From: Candidatus Thalassarchaeaceae archaeon
GTDB lineage: Archaea; Thermoplasmatota; Poseidoniia; Poseidoniales; Thalassarchaeaceae
Length of the DNA stretch: 57,691 nt
Direction: 5' to 3'
Assembly: GCA_023268715.1 (NCBI GenBank)
Contig: JALRLV010000004.1
Span: 90,786 to 148,476 of the forward strand
Position numbers and translations under genes: made by a program. Positions 8,011-16,900 of this stretch are shown here, piece by piece (the stretch's first letter is position 1; each line of letters opens with the position of its first letter). Under the pieces are notes generated by a model. It was not told the origin of the DNA and made no database searches. It was given only the letters and a program-made list of their open reading frames with translations.

Positions 8011-9327
8011 AATTTCTTTCAAAGCAGCCACGATATCGCTCCAACAAGCATCTGTTCTAATCGAAGGCTCCGCATAATGAGAAATCGCGGCACTGTGACC
8101 CTGTTCTTGTAATAATTCTACCATTCTTCTAGGGCTTGGCGGCGAGCCCTTTTCTTGCCAACTCGCCAACTCATCAACCGCTATCAAATGATGTCCAGAT
8201 ATAGCGGTTGCTTCTTCCGCAATATGCCGAATTGCTCGGAGAAGCCTTCGATTTTCGGCATCAATATCCTTCTCAGACCAACCCGCTAAATCCGCCTCAT
8301 CAAAACTTGGAGCGCACATTTCCAGAACTCTTTCTTCTGTCATAGATGCCATAGTTTCAGCATCACCCATTGGGCCAATCCACATTGGGCCCGAGACCCT
8401 CGAATCCTGTCTGGAGACTGGGTATGAAAGCGGAAGGAAACAACGAATCGGCAACTCGGTACTATCTTCTGAGGGCAAGAGTCCTGCGGAAATTGATGCC
8501 TCAACTTCATCCTTTGTAGGAGAGAAAATTCGCCAACCCAAAGACTCCTCCACATCATTCGCTCCCTGCATTATTTTTCTCACTCTAACCGAGACTCGAA
8601 GATGATGCGAATCCCAGATTGAAAGTAGAGGTTCGATACTACGGTCATGGCGAGCTGCGGCTCTTGCAACAGTTGCCATTAGAACCCTAAGACCAGAATC
8701 ATGCTTGAGCTTGTCAAGCCTTACTCTGGCTCCGTATCTGCGCATAAGTGGATTTTTCGAAGAGCCGCTTAGTGCAGCGGTATCGGTAGCGCTGACTTCC
8801 AATACTCCGCGCCTAGCAAGAGCTTGGATTGCAGTATCTAAGAAAGCAACTGGAGAGCCAAAAGGATCGATGTCAATCCAGTGCCATCCTTGAGATAATA
8901 CACTTGTTCGTAGATCCCCTAAAAGAGGAATCAAATCTCCATTTTCAGATGAAAATTCTGACTCGGTAGCCATAGCCCAATCCAATGCATTTTGATCCAT
9001 GTCACCCACTGTTGCGATAAGACGGGATGATACCTCTTCGGGTAATTCGTTCAACCATCTTCTGGCTCTCAAACCAGAAGCGCTCAATCCATCAAGAGCT
9101 CGAACTTCGGAATCCCCTAGCATTCCAGTTTCAATAGCATATGCCATCAAGAGTACGCTACGAGTTCTAGACCCCGCCATCGCCGGATTGTGAAAAACGA
9201 AGCCTACACTTTTCGAACTAGGGCCCTTTTTGTTCGAATCGGGTAGTTCGGTGACCCTCGTCAGGGTTCTTCCCTCCCTGTGAATAAGGCCCGGCCACCC
9301 AGGTGGTAGATTCGATTCCACGACCAT
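7993..9327 (-). CDS. trm1: tRNA (guanine26-N2)-dimethyltransferase Trm1
   Basis: A 444-aa SAM-dependent enzyme that dimethylates G26 of tRNAs, typical of archaea and eukaryotes. Seen: the N-terminal FHNPAMAGSRTRS segment, the GLSASGLRARR SAM-binding loop, the hallmark DIDPFGSP motif with the following EVSATDTAALSG (normally T-A-T-D-T), and the C-terminal domain rich in helices. Length fits the family. ATG at 9327. Lies between moaA and purM, with which it shares only proximity. Confidence 0.93.
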   Translation of the reverse strand: MVVESNLPPGWPGLIHREGRTLTRVTELPDSNKKGPSSKSVGFVFHNPAMAGSRTRSVLLMAYAIETGMLGDSEVRALDGLSASGLRARRWLNELPEEVSSRLIATVGDMDQNALDWAMATESEFSSENGDLIPLLGDLRTSVLSQGWHWIDIDPFGSPVAFLDTAIQALARRGVLEVSATDTAALSGSSKNPLMRRYGARVRLDKLKHDSGLRVLMATVARAAARHDRSIEPLLSIWDSHHLRVSVRVRKIMQGANDVEESLGWRIFSPTKDEVEASISAGLLPSEDSTELPIRCFLPLSYPVSRQDSRVSGPMWIGPMGDAETMASMTEERVLEMCAPSFDEADLAGWSEKDIDAENRRLLRAIRHIAEEATAISGHHLIAVDELASWQEKGSPPSPRRMVELLQEQGHSAAISHYAEPSIRTDACWSDIVAALKEISSSNI

Positions 9328-9372
9328 GCGAAGCCACTCTCACACATTGGTTTGACTACTCTGAGGTGTGAA

Positions 9373-10491
9373 TCAGTAGTGCTCGAACACAATTTCAGGA
9401 TCAGCGTGAGTTACGCGGTGACCATCATCGGTAACAACTCCAACTATTCTTGAGCCAGATAGCCTCTCAGCAAGCCACTTTTCCACATTTTCAGCAACTC
9501 CTTCTGATACAGCGATACACATGCCCATTCCCATATTGAATACTTTATGCATTTCCAAATTTTCAACAGGCCCTGTATCTGCCATCCAATTGAATTCAGG
9601 TGGAATCGGCAATGGATTGGAGATATGCCATCCGAGGCTATCGTGTAATCGCAATAGATTCGATAGACCACCGCCTGTTATGTGTGCAATTGCCTTGATG
9701 TCTTCAGAAGCACAAGGACCTCCTTCCTGGCGACATGCATCAATCAAATCGATTATTGGGTCAACATAGATTCTGGTGGGGTTCAAAAAAACGTCTCCCA
9801 AGGTCGGGCTAGACTCAGTCTCTCCCTCGATTTCTCTGCCGGGGTGGGCTGTGTCGAATGGAGCGTTATCGGTTAATGAGAAGCCGGACTTTTCTACAAT
9901 TGCTCTGAGCAATGTATAGCCATTTGAATGAACGCCACTGCTCGGCAAACCGATTACAACATCACCAGCCTGAAGGTGTTCGCCAGTAATTGCTTCCCCA
10001 GCCGGAAACCATCCTAGCGCAGTACCAGATAAATCCAATTCAGTCACTATCCCCGGAAGTGTTGCCGTCTCACCTCCAGCTAGAGTAATCCGTGCTCGAC
10101 GGCATGCTTCTGCAAGTGAGCCACCGATTACAGAATGTGTCTCAGGATCGGTTTCGGGCACAGCGATGTAATCTACAAATGCCAATGGTTCTGCTCCAAC
10201 ACACAATAGGTCGTTAACATTCATCGCTACACAATCAATACCTACTCCTTGGTATCTTCCAAGTTGATTCGCTAATTGAAGCTTAGAACCAACTCCATCC
10301 GTTGCTAGTGCTAAACACGAATCACCAAACTCGATGATTCCACCAAATCCGCCCGGCAATGGCACAGGTGCGCCCCGTGTTCCCGGCTTTCTGACAGAAC
10401 TACTCAGGGACTCAATTAGGCTGGCAATTGCAGCGCCTTCAGCATCGATATCGACCCCGCTAGTTGCGTAGTCCATTGGGATGTCTACCAC
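9373..10491 (-). CDS. purM: Phosphoribosylformylglycinamidine cyclo-ligase (AIR synthetase)
   Basis: A 372-aa PurM that closes the imidazole ring: FGAM + ATP to AIR, the fifth step of purine synthesis. Seen: the N-terminal YATSGVDIDAEG, the ATP/metal segment ATDGVGSKL, GIDCVAMNVNDLLCVGAEPL, the LAGGETATLPG motif, GLPSSGVHSNGYTL and the C-terminal HITGGGLSNLLR. It is slightly longer than bacterial PurM (~345 aa). A GTG at 10491 is the assumed start; an ATG at 10476 would also work. Divergent from the ABC transporter operon across a 276-base AT-rich spacer. Confidence 0.95.
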   Translation of the reverse strand: MVDIPMDYATSGVDIDAEGAAIASLIESLSSSVRKPGTRGAPVPLPGGFGGIIEFGDSCLALATDGVGSKLQLANQLGRYQGVGIDCVAMNVNDLLCVGAEPLAFVDYIAVPETDPETHSVIGGSLAEACRRARITLAGGETATLPGIVTELDLSGTALGWFPAGEAITGEHLQAGDVVIGLPSSGVHSNGYTLLRAIVEKSGFSLTDNAPFDTAHPGREIEGETESSPTLGDVFLNPTRIYVDPIIDLIDACRQEGGPCASEDIKAIAHITGGGLSNLLRLHDSLGWHISNPLPIPPEFNWMADTGPVENLEMHKVFNMGMGMCIAVSEGVAENVEKWLAERLSGSRIVGVVTDDGHRVTHADPEIVFEHY

Positions 10492-10767
10492 GCCCCAACG
10501 AATGGTCAGAAGTAGATGATTAAATCGGTATCAAAATTACCATTTCACAAATATTAGTTTATAATATTGGGTTGTATACATACTACCTATGTGCAAATTT
10601 TGTTATTTTTTCTTACATGTGGAAAATTATCGTGCAAAAATTGCGAAAAAGGGTATTAGTGACCCATTTTAGAAAAACTATCGGAAATATAATCCTCCTA
10701 ATCCAATAAGAGAACTACTATAACGAGTACATTACCACGTAGGAGGGCTAAGGAGCGTAGACTCGCT
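10492..10767 (+). promoter_or_regulatory. AT-rich promoter/regulatory spacer of the transporter operon
   Basis: The largest non-coding gap in the window and much more AT-rich than its surroundings. It holds a candidate TATA element AAATATAA (10685-10692), two GTGCAAA direct repeats (10591, 10632), a short inverted repeat GGGT-N7-ACCC (10651-10665) and an AAGGAG ribosome binding site (~10750) before the ATG at 10768. It must also serve purM in the other direction. The repeats could be operator sites; that is inference only. Confidence 0.45.
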
Positions 10768-13700
10768 ATGTTAGATAAGAAAATGATTGCAATGCTGATG
10801 ACACTCAGTATGCTTGCGGCATCACTCGCAGGTTGTCTGGGTGGGGATGATGATGAACCTGTGGATGATTGGGAACTGATGCCGGCCGCCGATGTTATGG
10901 CCGACATAGTTACCTCCGCATGGGACCCCATCATACCAAACTTGAACGACGGTGAGATGTGTGATGCCATTATCTCTGCCATGACAAAGACGGATGAGCG
11001 CGACCAGGTTGTCGACTTCACTCGTGGCTACTACACAAGCAGCCAGGGTGTTATCGGGGCAGCAGGATCCGCGTCAATCTCGGACGTCTCAGATCTGAAT
11101 GCTGCCGGTACAACCATCGCAGTACAGTCTGGAACTACATCCGATCTTTATGCTCAGGATAATTTGGCTATGGCTACAATTGTTGCTTACGATGATTTCC
11201 CATCTGTAACTGCGGCAGTATCCAACGGCGAAGCAGACTATGCAATGGGAGATTCCCCAGTGCTAGCGCTTTCCGGTGACCTGATGACCACATTCTCTGA
11301 CGAAACCTTCGGAATCGCAGTACGTGAAGATTCAGGTGAACTACTCGACGCACTAAACGTTGCAATTACTGCAATTGTTGACTCGGGTGAGTACGACGCT
11401 ATCTTTGGCGCTTGGTTCGAGGGATCAGTTGTCCTAACAGACGACCGTGACGAGAACACAGCAACCGCATATCCAACACCAAGTGAAGGTTCCACCCTTA
11501 CCTCGGTTCTTGAATCAGGTTCGCTGAAGTTCTGCTCAGACACCGCGTACCCACCATTCGAAAACCTAGATGAAAACGGTAATGCAGTAGGATTCGATGT
11601 TGATATCGCAAACGCTCTAGTTGACGAGATCGCAGCACACTACATGGGCAACGACAACCCAATGTTCGTTGCACCTGAAACTGCAACAACAATCAAGATA
11701 GGATTCCTAAATGATGCGTCTGGTCCAATTTCTCAGTTCGCAGCTCCGTTCACCTTCGCGTGGGGAGCTGCAATGGCTGACCTCAACGCAATGGGAGACG
11801 ATTATGTCTTCGAGGTTATTGAGGCAGATTCCGGATGTGACGGTACAATGGCTGGTACAGCAGCTCAGTCCCTTGTGGACGCTGGAGTTGTTGCAGTAGC
11901 TGGTGCGGCTTGCTCTGGAGCATCAATGGGTGCAAACGCAGTCCTGTCGGCTGCAGGAATCCCAATGATATCCTACGCTAGTACATCACCAGCACTGAGC
12001 GATGCTACCGCATACCCACACTTCTACAGAAATGTACCAAGTGACGCCCTACAGGGTCAGGCCGCTGCTGACATGATTGCAGCAAGCGGAGTATCCAACA
12101 CCGCTGTTGTTCACATGACCAACAGCTACGGTGCAGGTCTAGCAGACGCAGTTGCGGCTAACCTAGGTGCCGACAACGTCTGTCTACAGTCTGGATACGA
12201 AGAGACAACAACCGATTTCCAAGCTGCAGTTCAAGCAGTTGTAGATGCTGGATGTGACTCAGTATTCCTAGGATCATACTCCTCTGATGGTGCAATGATC
12301 GTTGAGACAATGGCTGTAATGGGAGCAACAATCCCAATCTTCAGCGCAGATGGTATGGCAGGAGAAGCAGCACTGAACGACTACACAGAGCCTGCAGCAG
12401 CAAACGGCATTCAGGTCACACGACCTCGAGCAGCCGCAGCTGGCGGTTCAACCGCTTTCACTGACGCTTGTGCAGCAGACTCAGTCTGTTCAACTGGTAT
12501 CTTCACCGCAGAAGCATATGACGCAGTCATGATGATTGGTCACGCTGCAATGCACGAAGATGGCGCTAACATGGCTGACCACATCGAAATGGTCGGTGAC
12601 GGTTACGCAGGAGAGAGTGGAACACACACTTTCCTTGACAACGGTGATGTTGGCGGCTCAGGTTACGATGTCTGCACCTTCCACCACGTACCAACATACG
12701 GCCAGTACTTCAACTGCGACCGAATGTGGGAAGCAGGTAGTGGCGCAGGAGTAACTGACGCACCATGGGGCGGTATGACAGTCAAGATTGGATTCTTGAA
12801 CGATGCAACCGGTCCTATCGCAGTATACGGACCTGGATTCGTTGCAGCATCTCAGATTGCTATTGGCCTAGCCAACACAATCGGATACAGCAGTGGAGTT
12901 CAGTTCGAACTTGTATACGCTGACTCCGGCTGTGACGGTGACATGGGTGGAGACGCAGGTCAAGCCCTAGTTGACGCAGGTGTATGGGGTGCAGTAGGAG
13001 CAGCTTGTTCCGGTGCATCCATGGGTGCAAACGCAATCTTGTCCGCTGCTGGAATCCCTCAGATTTCGTATGCGAGCACAAGCCCTGCTCTATCCGATGC
13101 AAACGCTTACCCTGGATTCTTCCGTGTCGTACCAAGCGATGCGTTCCAGGGCTCAGTAGTTGCTGACGTAATGACCGCAGATGGTATGGACAACGTTGCA
13201 GTAGTTCACATGACTAACGCATACGGATCAGGTCTTGCTGACGCATTCGTTGCCAACATGGACCCAGCATCTATCTGTACACAGATTGGTTACGAGGAGA
13301 CAACAACTGACTTCTCGGCTGCAGTTGCTTCAGTCATGAACGACGGATGTACATCAGTTATGATGGTCTCCTACGCTACTGACGGAGCAGCTCTAATCGA
13401 AGAGATGGCAACTCAGGGATACACTGGTGCTATCTACGGTGCTGATGGAATTGCAGAGGAAGGACTTGCAGCAGACATGTCTGACAAGTCCCTTGTCGAC
13501 GGAGTAATCGCTACCAAGCCTGCCGCGGCTGGAGCAATGTCAGAAGTCGGACAGACCTTTGCATACCTATGTGCAATGAACGCAGACTGTGCTGGCGGTA
13601 TCTACACCGCTGAGGCATTCGACGCAGTGACCATCATGGCATTCGCTGCTTTCACAGCTCTGACCACACCTGGTCTAGACGCTGGAATGGCAGTAATGGC

Positions 13701-13872
13701 AGTAGGTCAAGGCTGGGATGGCGCTAGCGGAATGCTCAGCTTCCAGGCGAACGGAGACGTTCCTGCAGCTGGCTTCTGTGTCGGAGAGTTCTCTCACGAC
13801 GCAAGCGACGACTCAGTCTCGTACGATTGTACAAGAAACTGGGACCCAGTCAACGGTATCACTACCGCTTGA
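10768..13872 (+). CDS. Three-domain substrate-binding lipoprotein: permuted SBP type 3 plus two LivK-like domains
   Basis: A 1034-aa lipid-anchored binding protein for the downstream ABC importer. Signal peptide with lipobox LAGC (Cys23). Residues ~35-300 are a type-3 solute-binding domain (polar amino-acid type) whose elements are rotated: the segment that normally comes second (WDPIIPNL, then DERDQVVDFT and YY) is first, and the normally first block (GSLKFCSDTAYPPFE...GFDVDIANALVDEI) is last, at 251-290. Residues 309-671 and 672-1034 are two Leu/Ile/Val-binding-type (Peripla_BP_6) domains of identical length, both starting with KIGFLND and sharing GAACSGASMGAN, ISYASTSPALSDA and GYEETTTDF. 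The expected ligands are amino acids or similar small molecules. A strong hairpin follows the stop. Confidence 0.85.
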   Translation: MLDKKMIAMLMTLSMLAASLAGCLGGDDDEPVDDWELMPAADVMADIVTSAWDPIIPNLNDGEMCDAIISAMTKTDERDQVVDFTRGYYTSSQGVIGAAGSASISDVSDLNAAGTTIAVQSGTTSDLYAQDNLAMATIVAYDDFPSVTAAVSNGEADYAMGDSPVLALSGDLMTTFSDETFGIAVREDSGELLDALNVAITAIVDSGEYDAIFGAWFEGSVVLTDDRDENTATAYPTPSEGSTLTSVLESGSLKFCSDTAYPPFENLDENGNAVGFDVDIANALVDEIAAHYMGNDNPMFVAPETATTIKIGFLNDASGPISQFAAPFTFAWGAAMADLNAMGDDYVFEVIEADSGCDGTMAGTAAQSLVDAGVVAVAGAACSGASMGANAVLSAAGIPMISYASTSPALSDATAYPHFYRNVPSDALQGQAAADMIAASGVSNTAVVHMTNSYGAGLADAVAANLGADNVCLQSGYEETTTDFQAAVQAVVDAGCDSVFLGSYSSDGAMIVETMAVMGATIPIFSADGMAGEAALNDYTEPAAANGIQVTRPRAAAAGGSTAFTDACAADSVCSTGIFTAEAYDAVMMIGHAAMHEDGANMADHIEMVGDGYAGESGTHTFLDNGDVGGSGYDVCTFHHVPTYGQYFNCDRMWEAGSGAGVTDAPWGGMTVKIGFLNDATGPIAVYGPGFVAASQIAIGLANTIGYSSGVQFELVYADSGCDGDMGGDAGQALVDAGVWGAVGAACSGASMGANAILSAAGIPQISYASTSPALSDANAYPGFFRVVPSDAFQGSVVADVMTADGMDNVAVVHMTNAYGSGLADAFVANMDPASICTQIGYEETTTDFSAAVASVMNDGCTSVMMVSYATDGAALIEEMATQGYTGAIYGADGIAEEGLAADMSDKSLVDGVIATKPAAAGAMSEVGQTFAYLCAMNADCAGGIYTAEAFDAVTIMAFAAFTALTTPGLDAGMAVMAVGQGWDGASGMLSFQANGDVPAAGFCVGEFSHDASDDSVSYDCTRNWDPVNGITTA
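11692..13869 (+). repeat. In-gene tandem duplication of a 1089-base LivK-domain unit
   Basis: Copy 1 spans 11692-12780 and copy 2 spans 12781-13869, exactly 1089 bases each when set in frame at the KIGFLND motif. The copies are still clearly similar in DNA in places (for example ATGGGTGCAAACGCA in both) but have diverged at many third positions and in the ligand-contact region, so the duplication is not very recent. Confidence 0.75.
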
Positions 13873-13885
13873 TTAGGGACGTAAA

Positions 13886-13916
13886 GCAGTGCGGCGGGAT
13901 TCTCCCGCCGCACTGC
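13886..13916 (+). terminator. Strong intrinsic-type hairpin plus T-run between binding protein and permease genes
   Basis: GCAGTGCGGCGGGA and TCCCGCCGCACTGC form a perfect 14-bp stem with a TTC loop, followed seven bases later by TTTTT (13923-13927). It lies 14 bases after the binding-protein stop and before the permease ATG. Such a partial terminator or RNA-stabilising stem is often used to keep binding protein mRNA more abundant than permease mRNA; the role here is inferred. Confidence 0.75.
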
Positions 13917-13958
13917 CCCAACTTTTTATTCCTGTAAACTTAGGGTACGTGTAGTAGT

Positions 13959-16900
13959 ATGCTGCACGATGCTCGAGACAAATTTTCGGAACTCCCTAGA
14001 GGAGTTAGAAGAATCATATTCGCAGTCTTACTTTTTGTTGATGCGAATTTTCTTGGTACTCTGAATGGCTACGGATCTTTGAATATCCTAGACATGCTGT
14101 TGGGGGACGCACTGCCAAATGATATGGTATGGTTGATTCAGTTAATTGAATCAATTACAGCAGGTTTTGTTGTAATTAAGGTGCTTTTTGACGATGTTCC
14201 AAGTAGCCCCCTCCGGACACTTTCTCTGCTTTTATCACCATTTTTCATGGTAGCAGTAACCTTCTATTCTCTTGATTTACTACTCCAAGGACTTGGTGCA
14301 AGCGCCGGATTCACACTCGATTTAGTATCGATCACTACGGGCACGCTCACTTGGTCCTCTACTTACTTGGCAATTGCCATTGGTTTGACTTTGACCTACA
14401 AAGTTCAGAGATACGGTAATTTCGCTCAATCTGAATTATTCATGATTGGAATGTATCTCTCTATGATTATGATTTGGAGCGACTATTTCTTCCCTATGAC
14501 TAGTCTTTCCACAACCAAAGATGGCGTACTAACCTGGTCTGTATTGATATTCACTTTGATAGCAGCCTTCATCCTTACCGGTTTTGCTGGAATCATCATT
14601 GATCGTCTGGTCTACAAAGGGTTCCGGAAAACCCAAGCAAGCCCACAAGTAATGATGATTGCATCTCTTGGAGTAGCACTAATTCTCCGCGCCTTGACTT
14701 ACATGAGATTCGGCGCGGGAAGAAACATGTTTGAGCCGGAAGGAGATTGGCGTATGCCAAATCTTCGCTGGGAACTCCCAACAACAAAGATGCGCTTCAA
14801 CCTAGGAGAAAGAAATCTCGAAGAGGGTAGAACCTACACACAATGGACCTGTGAAGAAACCATTGACGAAACTACCGGCGAATCAGTACTAACTAGAATA
14901 GTCAGTGACACCTCAAAACCCGCTATAGAACTCTATGACACTACTGCTGATTGTGTAACCCAAGCTACAACCAATTATGCCTACTACAAAGGCGCCGTAC
15001 CGGTGGTAATGTTCTCAGCAGTATTGTTGTTGATGCTACTACTGAACAAAACACGTCTTGGCAGGAGAATGAGAGCGGTTGCAGATAACCCAGAATTGGC
15101 TGCAAGCAGTGGAATCAATGTTGAGAGAGTGCACATGACGAGTGCTTTCCTCTCAGCAGGAATCTCCGGAATGGGCGGCGCAATCTTTGCTTTGACTCTA
15201 AGATTCAATCCAGAAACTGCATTCACTCTTCTTCTACCATCCTTTGCGATAATAGTTCTTGGAACGATTGGCTCAATCCCAGGGGCGATTGTAGGATCTT
15301 TGGTTGTTGGATTCGTTCGTGCATTATCTTCTCCAGTATTGATTGGAATCGGCTTGCCACTTGGTCGTTCAAATTATTCTGCACTGGATGGTGTAATGCC
15401 GTACATCTTCTTAGTTGCGATTTTGATGATTATGCCGGAAGGTATTGGCGATGCATATGAGAAATGGAAAATTGATAGTCTGAGAAAACGAAAAGAATAC
15501 GACCCCGATAAATCGGACAAAATCACAGCCTCTCTAGCCATTTTACCTACTGGGATATTTGGCCTTCATCACTGGTGGCGAAATAGAACTGACAAGATGC
15601 AAAACTTCTCTGCCTTCGTGATAGCAGCATATGCCTTCCATCGGTTCAGTGATTTCGTCGGAAGAAACTCGTTCGCAAATGGTTGCGGGGATGTTTGCCA
15701 AAATGACGAATTTGTAGATTCTAATCTAGCAGTTTTGACCGGCAGAAGCGATGGAACATTGCTTTTGGAAGACTCTCCTTTGGATGATTCAGATTTGTTG
15801 AGTCAAAAGTCCCCTCCAGATGGTTTGACTCCTGCTGAAACCGATGAGTGGACAGCAAACGCTCTCTCAGAAATGAAAGAATCTTGGCTAAGCCAAATGA
15901 ACTTTGAAATCGACTTGGTCAATTTTATTGTTGACCTTGGTGACATCCTTTGGCCATGGGCATTCATATTACTTTGGATTTATTCAATTTACGAAGGGAT
16001 TTCCATATTACAAGGAAAATACGAAACTCAGGGCTCACAGAATGTTACTGTAAAAATAAATGAAGTAATTTCTTCGATTTCAATGCGAATTAGGAAATTA
16101 CAGAACCAAATACTACTTCGCTGGTCAGATTTTGATAGGAAACATGACCAATTTGTCAAGCATATTCGAGGAAGAATCTCTCAATCATCTAGTGGTATTA
16201 CCGCAAAGGTAGGCACAAAAGCTGGAAACTTTTACTCCAACGTTCTCGACAAACTACCTTTGGGTTCAGATAAGGATAAACAGAATCTACGAAATTACGG
16301 TAGAGAGAGTCCAATCGGATCTTGGCTTCTATTCGGTTTGTTGATGTTCATTCTCATATTGTTCCTTGCTTGGTTACCAATCGCTGAATCTGATGATTTC
16401 CGATTTAAGAAGGTGCTACAGGTATCCAACGTTCTACTAACGCTCTCAATTTTCATTCTGATGTCTTTCTCTCTCAATCTACACACCGGATATACAGGAA
16501 TGGTCAACTTCGGTGTTATCTTCTTCGTTGCTATTGGAACAATAACTGTTGGAATTCTTACCGCCCCAGAGAACCTTCATGGGTATGATTGGGCGATTTT
16601 ACCGGCAGTATTGATTGCCCTCCTTCTCGCTGCAGCCTTTGGTTGGGCGTTAGCGTATCCAACCGCTCGCCTAAGAACCGATTATTTCGCGATTGTAACA
16701 ATCTCTCTCGGCGAGATTGTCAGGGTTCTACTGGCCGGCGAACCTTTGCTAAGGGTAGGTGCGGTCGGCAATGCAATTGGAATCTCATCCTACCCATTGC
16801 CATTCGAAGACAGGTGGTTCTGCGGTTCAGAAACCTCTGGACCCGACACAAATTGGGTCAGTCCAGATGCCTGCCGAGATGATCCAAATCTAACCGACAC

